In this document: positions 13,394 to 25,818 of the stretch, one piece after another | How positions within the stretch are numbered: the stretch's first letter is position 1 | Layout: every line of letters starts with the position of its first letter | Source of the DNA: Mytilisepta virgata | Taxonomy: Eukaryota > Mollusca > Bivalvia > Mytilida > Mytilidae | Direction of reading: 5' to 3' | Length of the DNA stretch: 64,000 nucleotides | Assembly: GCA_028015205.1 (NCBI GenBank) | Contig: CM051514.1 | Span: 46,268,150 to 46,332,149 of the forward strand | The notes under the pieces: generated by a model | Database searches by the model: none | Told to the model about the DNA's origin: nothing | What the model saw: the letters and a program-made list of their open reading frames with translations, nothing else | Position numbers and translations under genes: made by a program

Positions 13394-16276
13394 ACTTGTT
13401 TTATCAAAATCTTTCTCAAAATGTAATTTTTTTAATTTTTGCTTAAAATAGTCAACACCTCATGTTCACATTTTTTAAACTCCTGATTGGTCAAGTCAGC
13501 TTGTGACAGAAGACACCTGTCAGGTTCTACAGGAAACACTTCAGTATCTCCTAATTTGTTAAATAAAATTACTTCGTTCTATAATTTCTGTCACTGTCCC
13601 TTATTACACACTACAAACAATCCGAATGAAATTCTTCCTTTTTGATTTAAAACACATTTCCTGTAGATATTATTTAGTTTAAATCTGGATACTTGATTCC
13701 ACTGAATTAATTTCAATTTTGTTCAATCAATGAAATTTTCAAATTTACATATTTCCTTTACAAAACACGTCAGGAGTGTAATATCATGTATTAATATTTA
13801 AATCAAACTGATAGTTTTTATCATATACCTTTGTTTATACCTATAGGTATAAGTTAGATAATTCATAAAAATGAACAAAAATAAATACTATGAATTCTAT
13901 TATATTTTTTAAATGATGAATCGTTTCAACTTTTGTAATCAATTTCCTCAAATTTCATGTATATCTTGTTATCTCCCTTGATAATGTAAAGTATCACTAT
14001 CTGTAATTAATAAGTATTCATACTGTCATAATACTATTTTTTGCAATATCCAAAATTAAAGAAGTTCATTAACATTTACAAAGAAAACACCATAAAACCA
14101 ATCAGAATTCGCCATACAGAATTATTGATATGATCCAGAACTAACAAGGTGGTCCATTCAAACTCCCCCCAGGGTTATATACTATACCATTATCACAGTG
14201 TTAAACAAACTTATTACAAATGCTATCTCCACATAAAATTAATATTATAATAATATTTCCTCTAGGTAAATCATCAAATCATTTTGTTTCTAAAAATACT
14301 ACAGAATTCTGTCAATATTGTAGCCTAATTTTTCTTAAAAATACTTAAAAATTCATTTCTCTAAAATATCAGACACTCACTGCACAACAATCTCATTTCC
14401 ATTTTAATGTTTTTTAAGAATTTTTTGTTCCATCAAACATTATACTGCAGTAAATTTTTTTTCCTAAAAAAAATTCCATTCTAGTATTAGGTATTCATTG
14501 CACTGCAATCTCAATTCCGTTCTAAGTACAAGTTCTCAATTGCGATACAAAGTCATCATTTTTTTTACAGTTCAATGAAATTATGTAATTCAGTCAAACA
14601 ATCAGGGCGTAATTCATAACAAATCTGATTTACTAAGTAAAGTATTTCATGAGTTATCTATTTTTCTTTCTTATATACAGCATCTCTACATAAATCACGT
14701 AATCTTGTTAAAAGTACACCAGATCTGCAATTTTTTGGTGAAAAAGTATATTATTCAAGGTTTTTCATTCTATTAACACATTTCCTATAAAGTTTTATCA
14801 GCAGTTTCCTGTGTCACTTAGTACTGACCAATCAGAAACCAAATTCTCCTAACCTTACACTATCAAATCCTAAATTCTCCTAACCTTACACTATCAAATC
14901 CTAAATTCTCCTAACAAGAGTGAAATTTTTGTTCTTTATCCTAAACACTAAAATTCATGTACATGTGATGTATATGTTTGCTCTATAAAACGAAACTCTG
15001 ATATTCCACTTATTGCCTGACATACAAAGAGATCTGGCAAGTAATCAACAATTAGTTTTCAACATCATCATTATTATAAATTGCTATCCCTGTTCAATCC
15101 ATTAAATCGATGCATACATGCACATAAAATCAGTAGAACTTATATCTCATTCCAAAATGTGTATCAGAATAAAACTATTTGAATATCACTTATGGAGATT
15201 CCTGGATCCTTTGTTTATCTGCTACCTTGTTTCCACAAAAACAAAATTACATCCTGGTACCTTTGTGGTTACTAAATCAACCCCTCAGGAGTAACAATTA
15301 TAGCACATGTAACATTCTATATGCCAGTTGTGCATCTTTCATCAGAAATAGATGGCTTGTTGTAAAAAAACATACTAAAATAATGAAAACTTGCCAAAAA
15401 GATCAACACATCAATAAAATATACATAGTATACTTATCTACTAACACGATACTTATCTTATAACTTCAAGCAATCATTATTATACAAATATTATTTCTGT
15501 TCACTTTTGATTTTTGTTTTTTGGGTTGTTTTTTTTTCAGTTTAGTCATAATATTCTGCCTGTGTACAATGATGTTACACTTGCATTAAATAAATGGCAA
15601 AACACCCAAATTAGTCTGAGCTACATTCATCAAAATGCTACCCATAATTTTTTAATTTACTTATTTTCAAGTACAAAGTGTACAATAAATAAATGAATCT
15701 AGAGTAAGATGTGGTAAACATGAATTTATTCTTGACATAAAATCCCTAAATATATGTGGCATAAGTTTAAGAAAAGAAATGGACATTTTATTGGTCTTAC
15801 AAAAGTCACAGTAAAGCATTCAACACAGATTTTGGATCCAATTACGATTTGCAAATGACAATGTCACTGTTTCCAAGTTATCATATTAGTTGTTTCTAAA
15901 AGTATTATAGTCATGAATATGACGAAGTTATCAAAAATACACACTTAAATCAGAAACTCTTGCCTTCTCAACGGCAGATAATTATTTGTTCTATCTCACC
16001 TAGCTAATTTGGCTGAGAAGAGAATACTCAAAAGTGGGTCAAGAACTAGATTTAAACATTCCACAGCTTTTATGGAGTTAGGCTAGATATTGTGTTCAAA
16101 CTAAAAGCTCCTACTTTCAGGGGATGGTTTTAATCACATGTATTTAATTTACTACCTTAATCAAAAAGCAAATAAATGATTGTGTCAGCTGTCTTGGTTG
16201 GTGGATGGTGACGACTGATAAACATCTGAAAGAGCACCACCTAACTTTGTTCCAAATATCCCACTGCACTGGTTTC

Positions 16277-16432
16277 CATCCCCCTAAGTCAGGGTTTTGT
16301 ATCCATGTTTGTTCCTTCAAAACCCTGACAACATTCATTCATATTTTATGGGTCGACCTGCTAAATATGAATTAGTGTTGTCAGGGGTTTGTAGGAACAA
16401 ACGTGGACACAAATCCCTGACTTGGGAGGATG
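16277..16432. mobile_element. Foldback MITE with 9-bp target duplication, 156 bp
   Basis: The whole element is an imperfect inverted repeat with arms of about 70 bp. It begins CATCCCCCTAAGTCAGGG and ends CCCTGACTTGGGAGGATG. It is flanked on both sides by ACTGGTTTC (16268-16276 and 16433-16441), a 9-bp target site duplication. A 9-bp duplication with long TIRs is the usual signature of Mutator-like elements. A second copy lies at 39302-39556. Confidence 0.8.
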
Positions 16433-17509
16433 ACTGGTTTCAGACAACATCTACATGTATTAGTGAATTTTCTCATACTTGTCCTATGTTAAATTAAGTT
16501 CAGCTGTTGCAAAATCTTTTTTGGCAGTTTGATCAGATATAATTCTGTAAAAAGAAAACCCAAGACACACTGCCATCAAGTTAAGCAATTTTAAGTCAAT
16601 TTTGAGAGAAGATTAAAATATTAAAGTTTATAAACTGATTATAGAGCAACAACAGTGTAAGCTAACCAGAACAGATTTCTCAAACCCTGCAAGTAAGGTC
16701 TAAAAATTATTTTCTTTAGATTTACATGTATGAAAATATGTTGGCAAAAGAGAGATAACTCTAACACTATTAAATGATTTTTTTTGTAATTATTAACTAA
16801 ATTAATAAAGAAAATATGTCCAGCGAATAACAATAAATCTGTTTTATTCTGAAAGAATTCAATGTCTATGCCACAAGAATACTGTTTAAATTCAAAGTTG
16901 AATGTCCTTTCTAAAATTCTTCAGAATTTCTAAAAGCCTGGTCAGCCACTGATTTCAGTTTATATTGGCAGATCTATGCAAGGAAGCAATTCAATGCATG
17001 CATATGGGACCTGAATATACACACACTCTTTCAAACAATTAATAAGAAAATATTTATATGAAGTAATGAAATAAATAACAAACAATAAAGGTTAAAAAAT
17101 ATTGTTTTCACCAATGCAGTACTATCATTTTCAAATTCAATTTTGAGAGGTGTCAACTAAGAACTTCCATTTTGCCATAATTGCTACGTAGATTTCAATC
17201 TTGCCTGACAGAAATGGTTGTTATTTTTATATATATTTATTTAAAATTCCAGCTGTGACCATGAAACCAGACAAATTACAGTTGCAAAAATTCAGCAACA
17301 GGTAATAACCCTTGAGATTACAGGGCAATGTGACATAAAAATTAGCAATCCACAATGACTGTGTGTTTCACATACTTCAGCAACTGACTTCTCGATTAAA
17401 ACTCTAACCTCTATTACTTTTCTGCACATTTAAAATAAATAATTAGATGTGTCCTAAAAATCAATATGGAATGATGGATCAAACTTTTGGAAATAAAACT
17501 TGCACATAT

Positions 17510-17710
17510 TCTGCAATGTCACATTTGCTTGTGGTGATGTCACATATGATGCAAAAATCAGTGAAATGCACACAAAAATTGGGAAATTCAGCTCACATAA
17601 AATATTTGGGACATTTCAGTAGTGGAAAAGTCAAGAATTAACTAGGACTGTCGGAAACAAAAGTAGTGTAGTACTTTTTACTTTCATTTTAAAGAAAAGT
17701 TTGAGAAATT
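17510..17710 (+). repeat. Dispersed repeat, copy 2 (pair with 8330-8535)
   Basis: Diverged relative of 8330-8535, sharing TTGTGGTGATGT, GGACATTTCAGTAGTGGAAA and TTTTTACTTTCATTTTAAAG in order. No coding content is recognised. Confidence 0.5.
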
Positions 17711-18339
17711 CGCGAAAAACCACTCACAGTTTGAAAAAAGACACACATGTAAATGCGTCAAAACGGAAAAGTGCAGACAAAAGCCACTGTTTGTGTCCTG
17801 ATTTTGACAATGAAGAATTTATAAAAGACAAGATTATCGTGCAACCATTTGCCATGGAAATATATTACAAACTACCATTAACACCTGTTTTAAGAAGAGA
17901 CAAAAACTGGACATAACAGCAATATCTACAACTCAATGAATGACGGTTTGTTTGAAAATCTGATATGGCATTCCATGCTTTCACAGGTGTGCCTTGTGCA
18001 GTTGGAATTCAGAGCATTTGAACAAATTACAGGTCTATAACAAAGCTGAGGCGTTATCAAAGTCATTCATTATAATGTGTGGAAAGTTTACGGATAATTT
18101 AATTTAATTCATTTATTCAAAATAACTGAGCACGGCAGTATTTTTGTAAAGGTGTGTAATTTTCAGGTTAAAACGGAAGTCGGTTTTTCAGGTACAAAGA
18201 TGACATCATTTCTGCGGAATTTTGGTGACATTGGTTTACTTACCATGCGAAGTTTGACTTGCTGTTTGAATTCAACAAGTCAAATTTGCACTCCCCAATC
18301 CATCAGAGGGGATATCGTGTTGGGAATTTATTGTAAACA

Positions 18340-18470
18340 ATCATTTCATTTTCCTCAGGAAGTGGCGATTAAGATCAAAATGGCGGATGAATAACAAAGT
18401 CACGTGACCCAAATAATTTGGTAAGTGTCAATCCACCAGGTGGCACGCGCACCTGTCGAGGGTGCAAGTT
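18340..18470 (-). promoter_or_regulatory. Candidate CpG/E-box promoter of the PTPN4-like gene
   Basis: Locally richer in CpG than its surroundings. It holds AAAATGGCGGATGA (18378-18391), which matches the YY1-type AANATGGCG motif, and the palindrome GTCACGTGAC at 18399-18408, which equals the CLEAR consensus bound by TFEB/TFE3-type factors. GGCACGCGCACCTG follows. It lies 5 kb upstream of the start codon, so a 5'-UTR intron would be needed. The orientation and the gene it serves are inference. Confidence 0.3.
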
Positions 18471-19304
18471 TCAAATTTTCAACTTTTTACGCAGAAAAAT
18501 ACATCGATACCTGGAGTACTATGAGAGGAAAAATCTTAGTTCTTTCTGAAAAAATTCAAATAGTCGATTATGTGTTCATTTTTTAACCCATTGGCAATTA
18601 CTTTTTAACAAGTTTCAAGATTTCTCAGGTAGCATATAATCAGAATCAGATTACTTTATGAAATAGATGTCACAGTTTGAGTATCACTTATCACAAAAAT
18701 TATCAAAATTAGTATCATATTTGGGTTTGGATTGGATTTATGTAGAATACATGGAATAGGGAATATTTAATGATCTAGAAATCGATGAAGTTGAAACTAA
18801 TGATGTTTTATATAGAACAATTAGAATAAATGGATATTTAGAAAAGATAAATGAAGAATTTGAGGGGAAAATAGATATTATATTAAAATATATCTCAGAA
18901 ATGAACATTATTCATTGATAGCATAGTTAAAGATACAACAAGACTGCATGGTCAAAGTGTGAAACATTAAATGTTACTATATACAAACTACACAGTTTTT
19001 ATAGAGCGAGAAAATTGCTCTAAAAAATCTTACAATGTATTTCATTTGTACTGCAATACTCAGCTAGCGACGCTTTAAGCACATCAAGGACGTATAACTA
19101 ACATATACGTATATATATAACATATATAATATACCGCCTTGAGCACATAAATGTAACCTGCATCATACACCTGAACAAACCAGGCTACGTTTTAACGTGC
19201 ATGATTTAGTTTGTATTCAACTGGCAGTTTGGATTCCTGACCTTAAATATATTTCAATCTCACAGCTAAGAAATCTATGATTACAAAGTTGGCCTCGCCG
19301 CTCC

Positions 19305-20418
19305 CTCCCCCTAATTTTGGTGTGTGGTTGTACAGCCCCTCGAGACGCACCTTTTACAGCAAGTAATATATTAACTACATAAGATTGTAGGTCGACTGGT
19401 ATTGGAGAACTGAACACGGGAGTAAAAATTAACCAGAGTCAATGAAGTACAATGAAGTAGGTCAGAGTGACCTAATTTTGGCGGGAGGCTGTGTTACTCC
19501 CCGAGATGCACCCTGATACCAGGTAATATGATTGTAGCTACATTTGTACGTCGCTTGGTATCAGAGAACTGAACTTGGACTTAAAACGTAACCTAAGTAA
19601 ATGAAGCACAAGAAATAAATAGGAGTAACCTAATTTTGGTGGGAGGCTGTGTTACTTCCCGGGATGCATCCTCACACCAAGTAATATGATTGTAGGTCGC
19701 TTGGTATTGCCGGGAGAACTGAACTCGGACGTAAAACTTAACCTAAGTCAATGAAGCGCGATAAGTAGGTCAGAATGATCTTATATTGATGGGAGGCTGT
19801 GTTACTCCGCGAGTTGCATCCTCACACGAAGTAATATGATTGTAGATCGCTTGGTATCGGAGAACTTAACTCGGACGTAAAACTTCACCTAAGTCAATGA
19901 AGCACGATTAGTATTTCAGACCTAATTTGGTGGTCCCCGAGGCTGTATTACTGCCGAGATGCACCCTGACAAAAAGTGAATATGACTGTAGGTCGCTTGG
20001 TATCGGAGAACTGAACTCGGACGTAAAACTTAACCTATGTTAAAGAAGCACGATAAGTAGATCAGAGTGACTTAATTTTGGTGGGAGGCTGTGTTGCTTC
20101 CATGGATGCACCATGACACCAAGTAATATGGTTGTAGGTCCCTCGGATAACTGAACTCGGACGTAAAACTTAAACTTAGTCAATGAAGTGCGCTTAGTAG
20201 GTCAGAGTGACCTAATTTTGCTGGGAGGCTGTGTTAATCCCCGAGATCCACCGTGATACCAAGTAATATGATTGTAGGTCCCTTGGTATCAGAGAACTGA
20301 ACTCGGACGTATAACTTAACCTTAGTCAACGAAGCGCAATAAGTAGACCAGCGTGACCTTATTTTGGTGGGAGGCTTGTTTACTTCCCGAGATGCACCCT
20401 CACACCAAGTAAAAAAAA
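19305..20418 (+). repeat. Satellite array, eight units of ~150 bp (BIV160-like)
   Basis: The landmark GTCAGAGTGACCTAATTTTG, or a variant of it, recurs near 19310, 19461, 19620, 19769, 19912, 20061, 20201 and 20348, a period of about 140-160 bp. Each unit also carries GGGAGGCTGTGTTACT, a GATGCACCCT block, AAGTAATATGATTGTAGGTC and GAACTCGGACGTAAAACTTA. Units differ by scattered substitutions and small indels. Unit length and the relation to the core of the pearl-like element at 34640-34939 fit the bivalve satellite family called BIV160; that assignment is from memory. Confidence 0.75.
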
Positions 20419-22646
20419 TACAACTAAAAGAAACATATGACTACCGAAAAGGCTCAGGCCTGACTTCTACAAGCACATTAAGATGTGACAGTGTTTAAAA
20501 TAAGTTGAAGAGGGTACTATACCTTCCTACGTGACACCAGTAACAGCGGCATGCAGAGAAAGAAACACACAGTAAAAAAGGTACAGAACAACAACGAACT
20601 AAATTTAATATATTCAGAGCACTTGAAACAATCGAAAGACAAACTAGCAAATAACCGGACCTAAAAGTGCCCACTAATGAATACTCAATGTCAAAACCGA
20701 CCAAATGAATCACACTTTCTGTTGTAAAATATAGCTATCTGCCTTAATGTTTCCTTGCAGATTTCACACCAAAGATCATGAAAGTTCATGCTGTGAATAA
20801 TCTATAAGTAATACCGCTTTGGCATTTTTTTTACATTTAAATAAGAAAAATATTCATTTCAGATTCAAATGCTTATCCATACTAAGGTACAATGCAGCGA
20901 TACAGATGAAGAATAACACTACTGTCCAGAAAATGATATCAACAAGAAGGAACGAACTCAGGAGCTGTCATCATACATAATTTATGTTCATACATTTATG
21001 TATAAAGATTTGCATTATGAAATTGAGACGTCAAAATTCAGAAAATTACAGTGTTACTAATCGCCCTAGAACGACTGGCTGTTGTAATATAAATTTAATC
21101 AACACAATTAGAAAAACGGTCATTTAGAAATGTCCAAATACTTGTTGACGTTATTGAATGTCTAAATCATTAAATTGAATGTGAAATTTTACCATAAATT
21201 TTAATTCGTACTTGTAAATACAAAAACAATATGCTTTTTTCTTTGCAATAAATTTTATAATCAGGTTGAACATACATAATATAAACTAGAATATTTATTG
21301 TCAAGAGATTGGTAACATATCCAACCAAATTATTTACTCACAAGACTTTTTGGAGAGCAATTTCACCAAATAAGAAAAAATTCTGTTTCGTGGCAATGAA
21401 GTATATGTATGTAATATGACAGAAATAAATCGTTGTAATTAACGGAATAGACATTTTCTTCAATCCAAAAATTGTTAATGCCACTGTTTTATATGCTTTG
21501 TTGCTGAAATTAACCATTAATACCCTTTCTCGGCGAGGATGCAATCATTTCAGTAAAAATCCATAAATGAGCATCAAACGGAAAGGAATTAATGTATCTG
21601 AGTTTGTTTTACCAGAAGATCAAATGACGTTTTCCACATTCAGTTCTTAATTACTGGTTGTTATGTATGCTAGCAATTATATTTATTGTCACTGCGTGTT
21701 TCACTTTTTGTGTATCATATAAGTAAAATGTCTGCTTGATTCAGTCCAAAAGTAATTTTTCGGATAGCCTCATTATATATGACATTGTTCTCGGATTCTT
21801 AGGCATAGACGTACGTCTTCCCTCATCAGATTTACTGCGCCTTTTTTTCGACAATATACATTTTGGCTCATGGATTATTGAATAAAAACAATTTCCAAAG
21901 ACGCCGCTTGATTGTCATGATTGTAAATCACGGCGAATAAAACACGCATAATACCGCACATGATAGCCACCTAGGATGTAATTTCTGTAAAAATGTAAAA
22001 TCATCCACTTTTTGTCTCAAATATACTTTTAATATTCCAAATAGTAATATTTCGACCCATCTGAATTCAGGTTTCATTTTGATACACCATTTAGTAAGTA
22101 ACACCTATCAAATATAAATTTCATTGGTGTAATGTAGTAAATGAGGACATGCTTACCCTTCCGAAGCAAATAATGTCACTCCTGTCTTTTTATTTTAGTT
22201 CACATTGCAAATGCTTTAGTTTTGTGCTGTCTTGTTCTGATTTTTGTTTTGTTTTCTATGTTTGTTTACTCCTAAGGTTGTCTTTCTTGTGTTAGTGTTC
22301 TCACGGATTCACTTGCCTTTAGATTTTGGTATTGTAGGATTATAGCTTCAGTAGTATTTTTCCGATATTATAGTATTATTGTGTAAGGTTTTCCCTGTTG
22401 GCTTAGTTATTGGTCCGAGGCAAGCAATATTGGACTGAGGCGCATTGCCAAAGTCTAATATGGCTAGCCAAGGACCAATAAAAAGGACAAATATACCTAA
22501 GGAGCAATCAAAAAAACATAATCCATTGGACAGACAAACTCGGGAAGACAAATTAACAACCACAAGCACAACAAATAAACACGGAAAACTAAAAAACAAT
22601 GAACAACACGAACTCCTATAAAAACCAGGAGTGAACCCATGTGCAC
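20419..22646. other. Non-coding stretch between the satellite and the C1q duplication
   Basis: AT-rich, with no recognisable gene. The part from about 22380 to 22646, read on the minus strand, resembles 29110-29290 (CTGCTTAC(C/T)CTTCCGG, then GTTCATGTTGTTCAT-like sequence) and is a dispersed repeat of unknown class. The 122-codon minus frame here belongs to that repeat. Confidence 0.45.
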
Positions 22647-23147
22647 CGGAAGGGTAAGCAGTTCCTGCTCCGTATACAAAGTCAATCCGGTGGAAGTCAC
22701 AAATCGGTGGAGGCACATGAAATGTTACGACAGTGGGAACAGGTCCAACATCATCTTAGAAATTGGAACACTGTAATGGTCAATCAATTCGTGATTGAAA
22801 ATTTCCTAAGTGATGACATCAACTTATCCCTGATAAACCAATATGGAAAACCTTGCACAATTATACCTTTATTGACTAACCAGTCCAATATATGACCTTT
22901 ATTGACTAACCAGTCAAATGTGTAATATTGACTAGTCTGACGTGTATGTGTCGTATTGGCGTACATTGACATTTTGTATTGTATTGACAGGTTTTATCAT
23001 ATTAAGGCTTATATTCTATTGTTAGTCAATAATTGTTAATAATCAAAAGCTTATATGAAACAATAGAAGCGACACGTACACAATATACTAAGATCACGGT
23101 CACATAAAGTTATCTGATATGTTATCTTCAGTCTTTATATAATCAAA

Positions 23148-23900
23148 ATGGTGCCATGGAGAATCTTCCTTACTATTACCATTTCAATAAACTTCGTCTT
23201 AGGAAAGGAGAACATGAAACGATTGTTGATAACCGATTCTGATGTTATACATGACTTACAATTAAAAATTTCGAACCTGGAATCTATGGTCAGTCAACTA
23301 CAGCAGAGTAAAAGAGGTGGGGTTTTAGATCTTATCAAAACTGAATAAGTTTTTTTGTAATTGTAACTATCATCGGAAACCCATGGCGTGTCGCGCTTTA
23401 GCAATAAGTGTAGCATAGCGTAAATGCGACCGGTGGTCGGAGAACAAACACACACACACATGTAATGATATAATATAACATACCATTATTGGGTGTGTTA
23501 TATTTTTAACAAGTCAAGTGAGTGTATTTTTATTTATTTCCAGATAATTCGGATGTAGGGTTTCACGCCGAACTCACAAACCAACAAGGTCGTAACAAAT
23601 GTTGGTGGGGCTTATGATGCGTCATCTGGTGTTTTTACCTGCCCGGAAGATGGTCTGTATAGTTTTGCATGGACAACACTGACAAACCCAGGACACATTT
23701 TTCATACACAGTTTACAGTCGATGGCCATGCAGTATCATCCAGTCACAATAACGCCAGCAGCATGAAGGACGGAAAAACGGCAACCAAAATGGTCGTGGT
23801 TAATTTAAAACGAGGAAGCAAAGTTTGGATAAAGACGTATCAAAGTTATGGACATATTTTACACCCTTACTGGTCATCCTTCTCAGGGTTTAAAGTTTAG
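23148..23900 (+). pseudogene. C1q-domain protein, copy 1, with 38-bp deletion in exon 2
   Basis: Exon 1 (23148-23307) encodes a signal peptide (MVPWRIFLTITISINFVLG) and a heptad-like stretch (LQLKISNLESMVSQLQQ), and ends at a GTAAAAG donor. Exon 2 starts at 23544 after TTTATTTCCAG. The join gives SDVGFHAEL, the start of a C1q domain. Compared with copy 2, 38 bp are missing after AAACCAA (near 23584). This shifts the frame and removes the segment with VVVFDKV. Beyond the deletion the domain is intact in another frame and ends with the canonical HPYWSSFSGFKV and a stop at 23898-23900. Bivalve C1q-domain proteins are secreted pattern-recognition proteins in very large families. As read, this copy cannot make a full domain. 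An assembly error or an allele is possible. Confidence 0.82.
23308..23543 (+). repeat. C1q intron with short CA tract, duplicated at 25178-25415
   Basis: Phase-1 intron of copy 1, with GTAAAAG donor and TTTATTTCCAG acceptor. It contains a (CA)n run near 23449 and CpG-bearing sequence (GTCGCGCTTTAGCAATAAGT) that is conserved in copy 2. Nothing else is recognised. Confidence 0.6.
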
Positions 23901-25023
23901 AAAATAAATAACTTATTCTGTATTCAGTAATGTTTAATTAAAAGTGCCACGATCCTTCACGACATCAAAGGTTGAAAATAGCACTATCACGACTATCGAC
24001 GGTCCATCATATTTCGTGATAGTTGAAACCCGACGGTCTACCAAATTTTCATCTCGAGCCTTATCATTTACGATTTCAGAATCGAATGAAGATTGGTTTT
24101 CTTGGACGGCTAATATAATCTGTACACTAGGGATAATGATAGATTTATCAAATGCATGTATCCAAGCCGGTAAATTTCCATACCATACAAGCTCTTGGCT
24201 GGTCCTTTAGATAGCGGGCTAGTCCGCGATTTAAACAAGTAAATCCCAAAGGTAATTGAATTCTGCTTAGAAAAACCAAGTAGCTGGAATGCTGTAAACT
24301 GCAGTCAAAGTCTATCAACTTATAATTTTGTGAAAAATTTTTACTTATAATTGCAAATACATTCAAGAAAGATCAATTAGAAGAAAGTTCGGAGATACAG
24401 CGGCTGTCCCCGTCCGCTCGCAAGCTTGAATTCCAAATTTTCGAAGTTCAACCCTGTTGGCCCCTTGTTTAGAAAATCAAAATTCTAAAACCTTATTGCG
24501 CATGTACACGTGGTTTGCAACCAATCTATATAGAAATTAAATTCCTAAAATCCAAAGGTGAAGGAGGAGTTGATGGCACAAGAAAGTGTGACGGACGGAG
24601 ACAATCGCTATATCCCCGAACTTTCTTCGGAAGGGTAAGCAGTTCCTGCTCCTACAACGTCAATCTGGTCGAAGTCACAAATCGGTGGAGACACATGAAA
24701 TGTTACGACAGTGGGAACAGGTCCAACATCATCTTAGAAACTGGAACACTGTAATGGTCAATCAATTCGTGATGACGACAGTAAAATTTCCTAAGTGATG
24801 ACATCAACTTATCCCTGATAAACCAATATGGAAAACCTTGCACAATTATACCTTTATTGACCAACCAGTCAAATTTATGACCTTTATTGACTAACCAGTC
24901 CAATATATGACCTTTATTGACTAACCAGTCAAATGTGTAATATTGACTAATCTGACGGGTATGTGTCGTATTGGCGTACATTGACATTTTGTATTGTATT
25001 GACAGGTTTTATAATCTTCCTTA

Positions 25024-25816
25024 CCATGGAGAATCTTCCTTACTATTACCATTTCAATAAACTTCGTCTTAGGAAAAGGGAACATGAAAAGATTGTTAAT
25101 AACCGATTTTGAGGTTATACATGATTTACAATTAAAAATTTCGAACCTGGTATCTATGGTCAGTCAACTACAGCAGAGTAAGAGGTGGGATTTTAGATCT
25201 TATCAAAAATCAATAAGTTTTTTTGTAATTGTAAATTTGTAAATATCATCGGAAACCCATGGCGTATCGCGCTTTAGCAATAAGTGTAGCATAGCGTAAA
25301 CGCGACCGGTGGTCGGAGAACACACACACACATGTAATGATATAATATAACATACCATTATTAGGCGTGTTATATTTTTAACAAGTCAAGTGAGTGTATT
25401 TTTATTTATTTCCAGATACTTCGGATGTAGTGTTTCACGCCGAACTCTCAAACCAACTAGAAAATCTACCACACGATACGGTGGTTGTCTTCGACAAGGT
25501 CGTAACAAATGTTGGTGGGGCTTATGATGCGTCATCTGGTGTTTTTACCTGCCCGGATGGTGGTCTATATAGTTTTGCATGGACAACGTTGACAAATCCA
25601 GGACACATTTTTCATACACGGTTTACAGTCAATGGCCATGCAGTGTCATCCAGTCACAATAACGCCAGCAGCATGAAGGACGGAAAAACGGCAACCAAAA
25701 TGGTCGTGGTTAATTTAAAACGAGGAAGCAAAGTTTGGATAAAGACGTATCAAGTTATGGACATATTTTACACTCTTACTGGTCATCCTTCTCAGGGTTT
25801 AAAGTTTACAAAATAA
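25024..25816 (+). pseudogene. C1q-domain protein, copy 2, start codon lost and C-terminus frameshifted
   Basis: The exon 1 equivalent (25024-25177) keeps the signal-peptide and coiled-coil frame, but the upstream 155 bp, including the initiator ATG, is gone. The first in-frame ATG is at 25096, after the signal peptide. Exon 2 (from 25416 after TTTCCAG) reads a good C1q domain: FHAELSNQLENLPHDTVVVF, VVTNVGGAYDASSGVFTCP, GGLYSFAWTTL, then VVVNLKRGSKVWIKTYQ. One A fewer than copy 1 after TATCAA shifts the frame, so the last strand reads VMDIFYTLTGHPSQGLKFTK instead of the usual YWSSFSGF ending. The stop is at 25814-25816. Likely non-functional as read, or a non-secreted truncated form. Confidence 0.82.
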
Positions 25817-25818
25817 AT

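Larger units (their letters stand above)
13394..18150. other. Upstream of the PTPN4-like start codon; no coding exon seen
   Basis: AT-rich sequence that may be a 5'-UTR intron if transcription starts near 18.4 kb. It contains a 31-bp tandem repeat (14843-14910, unit containing CCTAACCTTACACTATCAAA), a foldback element (16277-16432) and an old dispersed repeat (17510-17710). The short open frames have no recognisable content. Confidence 0.45.

Noticed and set aside
22348..22716. 122-codon minus-strand frame rich in Phe/Val/Leu
   Set aside because: It lies in a dispersed repeat also seen at 29110-29290 in which the frame is not kept.
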